This document shows positions 26,233 through 36,310 of a stretch of DNA of 64,000 nt, one piece after another. The DNA is from CAG-170 sp022779365. GTDB taxonomy: Bacteria > Bacillota > Clostridia > Oscillospirales > Oscillospiraceae. Position numbers and translations under genes: made by a program. The stretch is from NCBI GenBank assembly GCA_022779365.1, contig JALFSI010000040.1, positions 121,056 through 185,055 on the forward strand, written 5' to 3'. The first letter of the stretch is position 1, and every line of letters starts with the position of its first letter. The notes beneath the pieces were generated by a model. The model saw nothing but the letters and a program-made list of their open reading frames with translations. It made no database searches and was not told the DNA's origin.

Positions 26233-26274
26233 AAAAAGCAGGCTGCGTCCGCACCCTGCGGACACAGCCTGCTT
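26233..26274 (-). terminator. Terminator after the SASP gene
   Basis: AAGCAGGCTG and CAGCCTGCTT, extended by GTCCGCA/TGCGGAC across one mismatch, form the stem. On the minus strand it ends in TTTTTC. Confidence 0.8.
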
Positions 26275-26299
26275 CCGTCCTCCCCGAAGGGAAGGGCAA

Positions 26300-26500
26300 T
26301 TACTTCATGGAGCGCTCGTAAGCCTCGATCATTTTCTTGACCATCTGACCGCCGACGGAGCCTGCCTCACGGGAGGTGAGGTGACCGTTGTAGCCCTGGC
26401 GCAGATCTACGCCGACTTCGGACGCGGCTTCCATCTTGAACTTGTCCATCGCCTCGCGGGCTTCGGGAATGTTGATAGAATTGCTGTTACGGTTCGTCAT
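26300..26500 (-). CDS. Alpha/beta-type small acid-soluble spore protein
   Basis: A 66-residue spore protein that coats DNA in the dormant spore, protects it from UV and heat, and is degraded at germination. Both family signatures are present: PEAREAMDKFKMEAASEVGV, with the germination-protease cleavage-type segment, and LTSREAGSVGGQMVKKMIE. AAGGAG precedes the ATG. It is expected to be expressed in the forespore under sigma-G, although I could not find a convincing sigma-G promoter. It is monocistronic. Confidence 0.96.
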   Translation of the reverse strand: MTNRNSNSINIPEAREAMDKFKMEAASEVGVDLRQGYNGHLTSREAGSVGGQMVKKMIEAYERSMK

Positions 26501-26652
26501 TGCTGTTACATCTCCTTCTTATAAAGCTCGTAGAAAACCGTTTTTTGCTTTCCACAGCCATAGCTTTTCCCGCGTGGCGCGCTTTATGTCTGCCAAAGTA
26601 TCCTTGCGCTGGCAGCGAAATGAAAACAAACTGCAAACAAATGCCGCGCGGC

Positions 26653-26681
26653 TTGAAAAAACGTGGAAAATCGAATATGAT
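26653..26681 (+). promoter_or_regulatory. Promoter of the AraC-family gene
   Basis: TTGAAA, 17 bp and TATGAT lie 32 bases before the start codon. Confidence 0.65.
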
Positions 26682-26713
26682 AGCGTCAGTTTTTTAGGAA
26701 GGGAGCGGTCGGG

Positions 26714-27700
26714 ATGGCGCGGGGCGCGCAGGACGAGATCATTTTTGCGGCGGGGGCGCAGATCCTGCATCGCACGGACGCCCGCTGCGTCTATACGCTC
26801 AGCGGCTCGGACGGTCGCGTGCAGATCACGCAGTACGCGGTATTTCCGGGCATCTGGCTGCTGTACCGCGACGTGCACGCGGGCATCCACATCCCCGTGG
26901 CGGCGAGCACGGCGGGGCTTCTGGAGATCGACCACTGCCGCGAGGGACGGCTGGAATTTCAGTATGGGCAGGCACACTTTTTCCTGGCTCCGGGCGATCT
27001 GGCGGTGCTGCGGTGCGACGCGGCGCGCAGCGCGGTGAGCTTTCCGACGGGACACTATCACGGCATTTCCGTGATGATCGATCCGCAGCGTGCGCCGCAG
27101 TGTTTGTCCTGCATTTTGCAGGATGTGAACGTGCGCCCGGCGGCGCTGGCGGAAAAATTCTGCGCGGGGACGGAGTATTTTGCTGCGCGGTCGTCGGCGC
27201 GGGTGGAGCATATTTTTTCGGAGCTGTACAGCGTGCCGGAGGACATCCGGCGGGGGTATTTCAAGGTGAAGGTGCTGGAGCTGCTGCTGTTTTTGAGCGC
27301 GCTGCCCGCCGAGCCACCGCGCAGGAGCTACACCGGCGCGCAGGTGGCGCTGGCAAAGGCGGCGGGCGAGCGGCTGGCTGCACAGACGGAGGGCAAGTGG
27401 ACGGTGGCGGCGCTGGCGGCGGAGCTCGGTGTGTCGGCGGCGCAGCTCACGGCGTGCTTCCGGGGCGTTTATGGAATGTCGCCTGCGGCGTATTTGCGCG
27501 CGCAGAAGATGCACGCGGCGGCGGAGCTGCTGCGCACGACCGACCGCACGGTGCTGGACATCGCGGGGCAGTTCGGCTATGACAACGGCAGCAAATTTGC
27601 CAAAGCCTTCCGCGGCATCATCGGCGTGACACCGAACGCCTACCGTGCAGGCGCGGAGCGCGACAGCTGCGCACCGGAGGAAGCCGAGGCGGACCAGTAG
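26714..27700 (+). CDS. AraC family transcriptional regulator
   Basis: A 328-residue regulator. The C-terminal 100 residues hold two helix-turn-helices (WTVAALAAELGVSAAQLTACF and VLDIAGQFGYDNGSKFAKAF), ending in the AraC signature FAKAFRGIIGVTPNAYR. The N-terminal half lacks an obvious cupin motif but contains a FQYGQAHFFLAPGDLAVL-type stretch, like regulators related to ferric-siderophore or PchR-type sensors. Its position ahead of DUF3793 and flavodoxin, often iron- or redox-linked, would fit such a role. That is inference. Confidence 0.88.
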   Translation: MARGAQDEIIFAAGAQILHRTDARCVYTLSGSDGRVQITQYAVFPGIWLLYRDVHAGIHIPVAASTAGLLEIDHCREGRLEFQYGQAHFFLAPGDLAVLRCDAARSAVSFPTGHYHGISVMIDPQRAPQCLSCILQDVNVRPAALAEKFCAGTEYFAARSSARVEHIFSELYSVPEDIRRGYFKVKVLELLLFLSALPAEPPRRSYTGAQVALAKAAGERLAAQTEGKWTVAALAAELGVSAAQLTACFRGVYGMSPAAYLRAQKMHAAAELLRTTDRTVLDIAGQFGYDNGSKFAKAFRGIIGVTPNAYRAGAERDSCAPEEAEADQ

Positions 27701-27784
27701 AAGCGGACGAACAAAGAATAAAAAATACGGAAAGGCGGGTTCTTGCCGCTCGAATCCGCGTTTTCTCCAAAAATTTGGAGCTAT

Positions 27785-27822
27785 GGCGGGCTGTTTTGGA
27801 GCGGACAGCCCGCCTGATTTTT
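27785..27822 (+). terminator. Terminator after the AraC-family gene
   Basis: GGCGGGCTGT and ACAGCCCGCC form a 10-bp stem followed by TGATTTTT. Close by are TATACT, a possible -10 for the next gene without a clear -35, and a TAGTTA/TAACTA dyad at 27868-27883 that could be an operator. Confidence 0.65.
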
Positions 27823-27909
27823 GCTATACTGCATACAAAGGAGCGGGTAATCCGCTTTTTTGAATGCGAATAGTTAGATGTAACTAACTAAAGAAGGGAC
27901 GGTGCGGAA

Positions 27910-28461
27910 ATGTCGGAGGAGCTGCTGGTGCGTCACGGCGCGCCGACGCTGGCGGGCATGAAAACGGGAAGCCTCTTTTCGTGCGCGTGCGGCGATGCCG
28001 CCGCACTGCGCAAGGAGCTGCGGCGGCTGAACAAAATGCTCGCGCCGCGCGGGCTGTGTCTGCTCCTGCTGCGGCAGGCGGAGGGGCGGGCGCTGCTGTA
28101 TCTCTACCGCCCGGCACGGCTTTGGCGCGATCTGGCGGACGGCGGCGCACAGGCGCTGCTGCGGCAGAGCGGCTACGGCTGCGAGAGCTGCGGGCGGTGC
28201 ATCGCGCAGCTCATCCGCCGCTTGCAGGCGGGCGGGGAATTTCCGCACGAGGTGGGGCTGTTTCTGAGCTATCCGCCGGAGGATGTGCAGGGCTTCATCC
28301 AGAACCGCGCCGGGGGCTTCCACTGTGCCGGACTGTGGAAGGTCTACGGCGACGCCGAGCGTGCGCAGGCGATCTTCCAAAAATACCGGCAGTGTACACA
28401 GATCTATTGCAGACTCTATCGCGCGGGCGTTTCGCTGGAACGGCTGGCGGTGGCGGGCTAA
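27910..28461 (+). CDS. DUF3793 family protein
   Basis: A 183-residue protein of the DUF3793 family, common in Clostridia, with no established activity. Typical segments are GAPTLAGMKTGSLFSC near the start, FPHEVGLFLSYPPEDVQGFI in the middle, and WKVYGDAERAQAIFQKYRQCT near the end. Two cysteine-rich spots (SCACG and CESCGRC) stand out. The flavodoxin gene follows after 57 bases, an arrangement I know from related genomes, so a redox or metal-linked role is plausible. The ribosome site is AGAAGGGA. Confidence 0.85.
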   Translation: MSEELLVRHGAPTLAGMKTGSLFSCACGDAAALRKELRRLNKMLAPRGLCLLLLRQAEGRALLYLYRPARLWRDLADGGAQALLRQSGYGCESCGRCIAQLIRRLQAGGEFPHEVGLFLSYPPEDVQGFIQNRAGGFHCAGLWKVYGDAERAQAIFQKYRQCTQIYCRLYRAGVSLERLAVAG

Positions 28462-28518
28462 GGGCAATACCGCGCCGTTGCGCGGCGCTGCCAGAGAAAT
28501 CAACAGGAGGAATTTATC

Positions 28519-28941
28519 ATGAAAAAAACAGCAGTGATCTTTTGGAGCGGCACGGGCAACACCGAGTCGATGGCGAACGCCGTTCTGGAGGGCATGAAGC
28601 AGGCAGGCGCGGATGTGACCGCCTTTGCGGTGGACAGCGCGCCGGCAGATCTGGCGGGCTATGACGCGCTGGCGTTCGGCTGCCCCGCAATGGGCGCGGA
28701 GGTACTGGAGGAGGAGGTATTCGCCCCGGCGTTCGACGGCTGGAAGCCGCAGCTTGCGGGCAAGCCCATCGCACTGTTCGGCTCTTATGGCTGGGGCGAC
28801 GGCGAGTGGATGCGCGCGTGGGAGGACGACTGCCGTGCGGCGGGCGCAAAGCTCGCGTGCGAAAGCGTGATCTGCTGCGAAGCACCGGACGATGCAGCCC
28901 TCGGCGCGTGCTGCGCGCTCGGCAAAATGCTGGCGGAATAA
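28519..28941 (+). CDS. Flavodoxin
   Basis: A 140-residue FMN-binding electron carrier that can replace ferredoxin, often under iron limitation. The phosphate loop WSGTGNTESMANAV follows strand 1 directly. The AFGCPAMGAEVLEE and FGSYGWGDGEWM loops for the isoalloxazine ring are present with aromatic residues. The length is typical of short-chain flavodoxins. AGGAGG lies nine bases before the ATG. Its stop codon is also the first three bases of the 156-bp repeat. Confidence 0.93.
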   Translation: MKKTAVIFWSGTGNTESMANAVLEGMKQAGADVTAFAVDSAPADLAGYDALAFGCPAMGAEVLEEEVFAPAFDGWKPQLAGKPIALFGSYGWGDGEWMRAWEDDCRAAGAKLACESVICCEAPDDAALGACCALGKMLAE

Positions 28942-29094
28942 TACTGATTCTTGATTAAAATATTGAATCAAGAATCCCGTGTGCTACGCACACTCGCATC
29001 GTGCGAATGCACGCTGCGCTGTCTCATGCAGAATCTGACGCGCCGTTGGCGCTATAAAAAGCTCTTCAAGCTTTTTAACAGATTCTAGTATAAA
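28939..29094 (+). repeat. 156-bp structured repeat element, copy 1
   Basis: It matches the element at 59.7-59.85 kb (opposite strand) with three substitutions and no gaps. In order it can fold into GATTCTTGATT/AATCAAGAATC (28946-28976), GTGTGC-TAC-GCACAC (28979-28993), TCGCA-TCG-TGCGA, and an AGAATCTG/CAGATTCT stem (29030-29037 with 29079-29086). That last stem encloses GCGCC-GTT-GGCGC and AAAAAGCT/AGCTTTTT. Ends carry imperfect inverted repeats (TAATACTGATTCT and TTTATACTAGAATCT). It begins with the flavodoxin stop codon TAA and runs in the gene's direction. Confidence 0.9.
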
Positions 29095-29132
29095 ATACAA
29101 AGCCCGGGACACTTCCCGCGCGGAGATAGACA

Positions 29133-29174
29133 GAAAAATTGGGATGTTTTCCACATGGAAAACATCCCAATTTT
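29133..29174. terminator. Terminator after glnS
   Basis: AAAATTGGGATGTTTTCC and its complement form an 18-bp stem around a 3-base loop. T-runs follow on both strands. Confidence 0.88.
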
Positions 29175-29182
29175 GCGGCAAC

Positions 29183-30913
<1,731 letters not shown>

Positions 30914-30955
30914 GGGAAGTCCTCCCGCAATTTGTTTTTAGTCACGTTGCCCTAT

Positions 30956-30984
30956 ATTATATACGATGTTCGTCCGTTTCGCAA
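30956..30984 (-). promoter_or_regulatory. Promoter of glnS
   Basis: On the minus strand TTGCGA, 17 bp and TATAAT lie about 43 bases before the start codon. Confidence 0.7.
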
Positions 30985-31044
30985 TGACCGGCATGACATT
31001 TTGTAAAAAATGTGAAAACAATGCAGGCGAATGCAAATTTCCTC

Positions 31045-31073
31045 TTTTCAAGCGGGCAAAAATATTATAGAAT
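31045..31073 (+). promoter_or_regulatory. Possible promoter of the pyrH operon
   Basis: TTTTCA, 17 bp and TAGAAT. The -35 is weak and the surroundings are A/T rich. It diverges from the glnS promoter. Confidence 0.45.
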
Positions 31074-31146
31074 AGCCAGGGCGGCGTTGTATCATTGTGT
31101 CGCTGCCCTACGAGATCTCATAAGGAATTAAAGGAGCGGTCATTTC

Positions 31147-31863
31147 ATGGATCAGCCGAAATATAAACGGGTGCTGCTGAAGATCAGCGGCGAGGCACTG
31201 GCGGGCGATGCGCACCGGGGGCTGAATTTTGACGTCATCGGCGGCGTGTGCGATGTGGTCAAGCAGTGCGTGGCGCGGGGCGTGCAGGTCGGCATCGTGG
31301 TCGGCGGCGGCAACTTCTGGCGCGGCGCAAAGGACGGCGGCGGCAGGATGGAGCGCACGCGCGCGGACCATATGGGGATGCTGGCAACGGTCATCAACGC
31401 CCTCGCGGTGGCGGACTGTCTGGAGCAGCGCGGCGTCGCCGTGCGTGTGCAGACGGCGATCGAGATGAACAAGATCGCAGAGCCGTATATCCGCAGCAAA
31501 GCCATCCGCCATCTGGAAAAGGGACGCGTGGTCATCTTTGGCTGCGGCACGGGCAACCCCTATTTCTCCACCGACACCGGCGCGGTGCTGCGCGCGGCGG
31601 AGATCGACGCCGACGCGATCCTGCTTGCGAAAAACATCGACGGCGTGTACTCCGCCGACCCAGCGAAAGACCCCACGGCGGTGCGCTATGACGAGATCAC
31701 CTACGACGAGGTGCTGGCAAAGCATCTGGCGGTGATGGACACCACGGCAACGTCCCTTTCGATGGACAATCATATCCCGGTGCAGGTCTTTGCGCTGAAG
31801 GATCCGCAGAACATCCTGCGGGTCGTGATGGGCGAGAAGATCGGCACGATCGTGAAAGAATAA
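31147..31863 (+). CDS. pyrH: UMP kinase
   Basis: A 238-residue amino-acid-kinase-fold enzyme that phosphorylates UMP to UDP. It starts KRVLLKISGEALAG, the family's ATP loop. VVGGGNFWRGA (glycine-rich) and the GTGNPYFSTDTGAVLRAAEI segment for UMP binding follow. AAGGAG precedes the ATG. It is the first gene of the operon that continues with frr and lipid synthesis genes. rpsB and tsf, usual partners upstream, are not here. Confidence 0.96.
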   Translation: MDQPKYKRVLLKISGEALAGDAHRGLNFDVIGGVCDVVKQCVARGVQVGIVVGGGNFWRGAKDGGGRMERTRADHMGMLATVINALAVADCLEQRGVAVRVQTAIEMNKIAEPYIRSKAIRHLEKGRVVIFGCGTGNPYFSTDTGAVLRAAEIDADAILLAKNIDGVYSADPAKDPTAVRYDEITYDEVLAKHLAVMDTTATSLSMDNHIPVQVFALKDPQNILRVVMGEKIGTIVKE

Positions 31864-31899
31864 AACAGACCGAAAAAAAGAGTAAGGAGGAAGAAATCC

Positions 31900-32451
31900 A
31901 TGGCAGATCTGAAGGAATTTGAACGGAAAATGGAAAAAACGCTCGAGGTGCTCGCGGCGGACTTCGGCGCGGTGCGCGCCGGACGCGCCAACGCGCAGGT
32001 GCTCGACCGCATCACGGTGGAATACTACGGTGTGGACACGCCCATCAACCAGGTCGGCACAGTCTCCTCGCCCGACCCCAGAACACTGATGATCCAGCCG
32101 TGGGACGGGTCGCTGCTGAAGGCGATCGAAAAAGCCATTCAGGTCTCCGACCTCGGCATCAACCCGCAGAATGACGGGCGCGTGATCCGGCTGGTGTTCC
32201 CGCAGCTCACAGAGGAGCGCCGTAAGGAGCTGACGAAGCAGGTCAAAAAATACGGCGAGGACGCCAAGGTCGCCGTGCGCAACGTGCGCCGTGACGCTGT
32301 GGACTATGTCAAAAAGGCACAGAAAAAGGGTGAGCTGACCGAGGACGATCAGAAGGTCGCCGAAAAGGACATTCAGGACCTGACCGACAAGTTCACCAAG
32401 CGCATCGACGAAATGTGCGCGAAGAAGGACAAGGAGCTCATGGAGATCTGA
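31900..32451 (+). CDS. frr: Ribosome recycling factor
   Basis: A 183-residue factor that splits post-termination ribosomes together with EF-G. GAVRAGRANAQVLDRITVEYYG is the hallmark. The C-terminal three-helix arm (RNVRRDAVDYVKKAQKKGELTEDD) is complete. AAGGAGG precedes the ATG. The gene order pyrH-frr-uppS is conserved in Firmicutes. Confidence 0.97.
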   Translation: MADLKEFERKMEKTLEVLAADFGAVRAGRANAQVLDRITVEYYGVDTPINQVGTVSSPDPRTLMIQPWDGSLLKAIEKAIQVSDLGINPQNDGRVIRLVFPQLTEERRKELTKQVKKYGEDAKVAVRNVRRDAVDYVKKAQKKGELTEDDQKVAEKDIQDLTDKFTKRIDEMCAKKDKELMEI

Positions 32452-32510
32452 GCCGCAATAGCGCTCTGCCAAAAGCCGCCATCCGGCGGCTTTTGTCTTG
32501 AGGAAGAACT

Positions 32511-33245
32511 ATGAATTTATTTACAGGAAAAACAAAAGAGCTCCCGCCGCCGCAGCATATCGCCATCATCATGGACGGAAATGGGCGCTGGGCAAAAAAG
32601 CGCGGTCTGCCGCGCACGGCAGGGCACGCCGCTGGGGCGGAGACGTTCCGGCGCATTGCGACGTACTGCCGCTCCATCGGGGTGAAATACCTGACGGTAT
32701 ACGCCTTTTCTACGGAAAACTGGAAGCGCTCGCGCGACGAGATCGAGAGCATCATGGCGCTGTTTGAAAAATACCTGCACGAAGCCATCGACGAGATGGA
32801 GCAGGATCACATCCGGCTGAAGGTGCTCGGCGACCTGTCGCGCATCAGCCCGGAGCTGCGCGCGCTCATTGAGCGCACGGCGGAAATCTCGACGCACTAT
32901 GACGGCTTTCAGGCGAATATCTGCATCAACTACGGCGGGCGGGACGAGATCGTCCACGCCGCGCGGCGCTTTGCCGCGCAGTGTGCCGCAGGCGAAAGAA
33001 AGCCGGAGGAGCTGACGGAGGAAGCGTTCGGGGCGCTGCTGTACAGCGGCGGCATCCCTGACCCGGAGCTTATCATCCGCCCGTCGGGTGAGGAACGGAT
33101 CAGCAATTTTCTGCTGTGGCAGTCGGCGTATTCGGAGTATTATTTTACCGACGTGCTCTGGCCCGACTTTGACGAGCGGGAACTTGACAGGGCGATCGCG
33201 GCATACCAAAAGCGCGACCGCCGGTTTGGAGGCGTGAAGAAATGA
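32511..33245 (+). CDS. uppS: Isoprenyl transferase (undecaprenyl diphosphate synthase)
   Basis: A 244-residue cis-prenyltransferase that makes the undecaprenyl carrier for cell-wall synthesis. The signature AIIMDGNGRWAKKRGLPR includes catalytic Asp22. YAFSTENWKR, then PDPELIIRPSGEERISNFLLWQ and EYYFTDVLWPDF complete the active site. A GC hairpin (GCCGCC...GGCGGC) with TTTTG lies in the gap behind frr. It overlaps cdsA by four bases. Confidence 0.96.
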   Translation: MNLFTGKTKELPPPQHIAIIMDGNGRWAKKRGLPRTAGHAAGAETFRRIATYCRSIGVKYLTVYAFSTENWKRSRDEIESIMALFEKYLHEAIDEMEQDHIRLKVLGDLSRISPELRALIERTAEISTHYDGFQANICINYGGRDEIVHAARRFAAQCAAGERKPEELTEEAFGALLYSGGIPDPELIIRPSGEERISNFLLWQSAYSEYYFTDVLWPDFDERELDRAIAAYQKRDRRFGGVKK

Positions 33246-34087
33246 AACAGAGACTCCTGGTCGCCGCCATCGGCGTGCCGCTGCTGCTCGTCGTTCTGCT
33301 GGTGCTGCCGCCCATCGCCACGACGATCCTGGCGGCTGCCATCGCGGGCGCGGCGGCGTATGAGCTGCTGCACACGGCGGGGAAAAATGTGCCGATCTTC
33401 GTGTATGTGCTGACGATCCTGACGGCTGCGCTGACGGTGCTGCTCTGCGCGCGGCAGCCGCGCCCGGCGGTCTATTCCGCGCCGGACTACGCGCCGTATC
33501 TGTACGCCGCTCTTGCGTTTTTGTATGTGGTCGTGCTGTTTTCGGTCACGGTCGGCACGCATGGGCTGGAAAACGCCATGCCGTTCGGCTCATTGGCGGT
33601 GTGCATCGTCGGAGCGTTCGTATTTCCGGCAATGTACAGCTGCATCGCGCTGCTGCGCAATATAAGCCCCGTATTCGTGCTGATGCCGTTCGTGGTGGCG
33701 TTTATCGGCGACTCGTTTTCGATGTTTGCCGGGATGCTCTTCGGCGGCAAAAGGATGGCGCCGCGCGTCAGCCCGAAAAAAACATGGGCGGGCGGCATCG
33801 GCGGCCCGGTCGGCAGCGCGCTGGGGATGCTTATTCTCGGGCTCATCGCGCGTGCGGCGTGGAGCATGGAGCTGCCGCTGTGGTATTTGGCAGTGATCGG
33901 TGTTATTGCGAATCTCTTCGGACAGCTCGGCGATCTGTCGATGAGCGTCATCAAGCGCGAGGCGGGCATCAAGGATTACAGCCATATCTTCCTGACGCAC
34001 GGCGGCGTGCTCGACCGCTTTGACTCTACGATGTTCATCGCGCCGGTCGTGTACGGCATGGTGATGCTGCTGGAGGTCGCTTTATGA
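33242..34087 (+). CDS. cdsA: Phosphatidate cytidylyltransferase
   Basis: A 281-residue multi-helix membrane enzyme that converts phosphatidate and CTP to CDP-diacylglycerol. The C-terminal signature SVIKREAGIKDYSHIFLTHG, followed by GVLDRFDS, is complete, and GDSFSMFAGMLFGGKR precedes it. It overlaps both neighbours by four bases. Confidence 0.95.
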   Translation: MKQRLLVAAIGVPLLLVVLLVLPPIATTILAAAIAGAAAYELLHTAGKNVPIFVYVLTILTAALTVLLCARQPRPAVYSAPDYAPYLYAALAFLYVVVLFSVTVGTHGLENAMPFGSLAVCIVGAFVFPAMYSCIALLRNISPVFVLMPFVVAFIGDSFSMFAGMLFGGKRMAPRVSPKKTWAGGIGGPVGSALGMLILGLIARAAWSMELPLWYLAVIGVIANLFGQLGDLSMSVIKREAGIKDYSHIFLTHGGVLDRFDSTMFIAPVVYGMVMLLEVAL

Positions 34088-35235
34088 GCCGCTGCATTTC
34101 CGTCCTCGGCTCAACAGGGTCGATCGGGCGGCAGACGCTGGATGTGGCACAAACGCTCGGCGTGCGCGTGGCGGCGCTGGCGGCGAACACCGGCGTGGAC
34201 GCACTGGAGGCGCAGTGCCGCGCGGTGCGCCCGGAGCTGGCGGTTTTATACGACGAGACCGCCGCGCAGGAATTAAAAGCGCGGCTGGCGGATATGAATA
34301 TAACGGTACTCGGCGGCATGGCAGGTCTGCTTGCGGCGGCGGAGCACCCGGCAGCGGACACGGTCGTTACGGCGGTGTCCGGCATGATCGGGCTGCGCCC
34401 GACGCTCTGCGCCATCCGCGCGAAAAAGCGTATTGCGCTGGCAAACAAGGAGACGCTCGTGTGCGCGGGTGAGCTGGTGATGCGCGCGGCGGCGGAGCAC
34501 AGCGCGGAAATTATCCCCGTTGATTCCGAGCATTCGGCGATCTTTCAGTGCCTGATGGGCTGCCGTGACCGGGACGAGGTGCGCAGGCTCATCCTGACGT
34601 GCTCCGGCGGACCGTTTTTCGGCATGACGCGCGGGGAGCTGGCGGGCAAAACGCGCGCCGACGCGCTGCGCCATCCGAACTGGACGATGGGCGCGAAGAT
34701 CACGGTGGACTCCGCGACGCTTATGAACAAGGGCTTGGAGATCATCGAGGCGATGCGACTGTACGCGCTGCCGCTCTCCAAGGTGACGGCGGTCATCCAC
34801 CGGCAGTCGATCGTGCATTCGCTGGTGGAGTTCTGCGACGGCGCGATGCTCGCGCAGCTCGGCACGCCCGATATGCGCCTGCCCATTTCGCTGGCGCTGA
34901 CGTACCCGGCGCGGCGGGAGACTCCCGCGCCCGCGCTTGATCTGCTGTCGTGCCCGGCGCTGACGTTCGAGCAGCCGGACGAGGACGCGTTTTCGTGCCT
35001 GCGGCTGGCAAAGCAGGCGGCTGCGGCGGGCGGCACGGCGTGTGCCGTGCTCAACGGCGCGAACGAAGCGGCGGTGGGGCTGTTTTTGCAGGAGCGCATC
35101 GGCTTTTTGCAGATCGCCGACGCCGTGGACGAAGCCTTGCAGCGCATACAGGTCAAGCCGCTCGACTCGCTGGAAACGGCGGAATGCGCCGACCGGCTGG
35201 CGCGGCAGGCAGTTTGTGACAAGTTTTCAAAATAA
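34084..35235 (+). CDS. dxr: 1-deoxy-D-xylulose 5-phosphate reductoisomerase
   Basis: A 383-residue enzyme that converts DXP to MEP with NADPH, the committed step of the MEP isoprenoid route. GSTGSIGRQTLDV binds NADPH. ALANKETLV and PVDSEHSAIFQCL carry the metal and substrate region, and GAKITVDSATLMNKGLE follows. It supplies precursors used by UppS in the same operon. Confidence 0.96.
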   Translation: MSRCISVLGSTGSIGRQTLDVAQTLGVRVAALAANTGVDALEAQCRAVRPELAVLYDETAAQELKARLADMNITVLGGMAGLLAAAEHPAADTVVTAVSGMIGLRPTLCAIRAKKRIALANKETLVCAGELVMRAAAEHSAEIIPVDSEHSAIFQCLMGCRDRDEVRRLILTCSGGPFFGMTRGELAGKTRADALRHPNWTMGAKITVDSATLMNKGLEIIEAMRLYALPLSKVTAVIHRQSIVHSLVEFCDGAMLAQLGTPDMRLPISLALTYPARRETPAPALDLLSCPALTFEQPDEDAFSCLRLAKQAAAAGGTACAVLNGANEAAVGLFLQERIGFLQIADAVDEALQRIQVKPLDSLETAECADRLARQAVCDKFSK

Positions 35236-35244
35236 GGTGATGCC

Positions 35245-36300
35245 ATGTATATCCTGATCGCGATCCTCATCTTCGGCGTGCTCATTTTTGTGCACGAGCT
35301 GGGGCATTTTCTCACCGCCAAGGCGCTGGACGTGCAGGTGAATGAATTTGCCGTGTGCATGGGACCGGCGCTCGTCAAAAAGACAAAGGGCGAAACGACG
35401 TATTCCCTGCGCTGTATCCCCATCGGCGGCTACTGCGCGATGGAGGGCGAGGACGAGTCGAGCGACAATCCGCGCGCCTTCACGTCAAAGTCGTGGTGGC
35501 GGCGGCTCATTATTCTGGCGGCGGGGTCGTTTATGAATTTCCTTGCGGGCTTTCTGGTGCTGGTGATCCTGTGCAGCACGGCGGCGGGCTTTGCAACGCC
35601 GAGGATCGACTCGTTTTATGAGGGCTGCCCGTATGAGTCGGCGGACGGCTTGCAGGCAGGCGATGAGATCTATAAGATCGACGGGCGGCGGGTGTATATC
35701 CAGTCGGACGTATCAATGCTGCTCGCGCGCAGCAAAACGGGCGTGTTCGACCTGACAGTGCGCCGGAACGGCAGGCTCGTGGAGCTGAAGGACTTTGCGA
35801 TGACGCCGGTCGAGTACACCGTGGACGGCGAAACGCAGGTGAAATACGGCTTCTACTTCGGCATGGAGAAAAAGACCTTCGGCACGGTGATGAAAAACAG
35901 TTGGAACACGGCGATGGATTTTACGCGTCTGGTCTGGCTGGGGCTGGAGGATCTCATCTCCGGCGCGGTGTCGGTGGATGAGATGAGCGGTCCTGTCGGC
36001 ATCGTGTCGGTCATCGCCGAGACAGGCGAGCAATCGGCGACAAAATCGGCTGCGGCGGCGAATATCGCGTATCTGGCGGCGTTTATCGCCATCAATCTGG
36101 CGGTGATGAATATGCTGCCCATCCCGGCGCTCGACGGCGGGCGCATTTTCCTGCTGCTGGTGGGGACGCTCTTTACGGCGCTGACGAAAAAGAAGATCCC
36201 GCCCAAATACGAGGGCTATGTCCACGCGGCGGGCATGATCGCGCTGCTGGCGTTTATGGCGTTTGTGACATTCAAGGACATCTGGAAGCTGTTTGCTTGA
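35245..36300 (+). CDS. rseP: RIP metalloprotease (site-2 protease, RseP/RasP type)
   Basis: A 351-residue intramembrane zinc protease that cuts anti-sigma factors and signal-peptide remnants. HELGH (17-21) in the first helix supplies zinc ligands, and PALDGGR near residue 295 supplies the third. One PDZ domain lies between (ADGLQAGDEIYKIDGRRV). It has four membrane helices and typical length. Confidence 0.95.
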   Translation: MYILIAILIFGVLIFVHELGHFLTAKALDVQVNEFAVCMGPALVKKTKGETTYSLRCIPIGGYCAMEGEDESSDNPRAFTSKSWWRRLIILAAGSFMNFLAGFLVLVILCSTAAGFATPRIDSFYEGCPYESADGLQAGDEIYKIDGRRVYIQSDVSMLLARSKTGVFDLTVRRNGRLVELKDFAMTPVEYTVDGETQVKYGFYFGMEKKTFGTVMKNSWNTAMDFTRLVWLGLEDLISGAVSVDEMSGPVGIVSVIAETGEQSATKSAAAANIAYLAAFIAINLAVMNMLPIPALDGGRIFLLLVGTLFTALTKKKIPPKYEGYVHAAGMIALLAFMAFVTFKDIWKLFA

Positions 36301-36310
36301 GGGGCTGGCA

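Noticed and set aside
28939..29094. CRISPR-type or tRNA-derived origin for the 156-bp repeat
   Set aside because: There is no array or spacer arrangement, and no tRNA cloverleaf or CCA end. The copies are single and dispersed.
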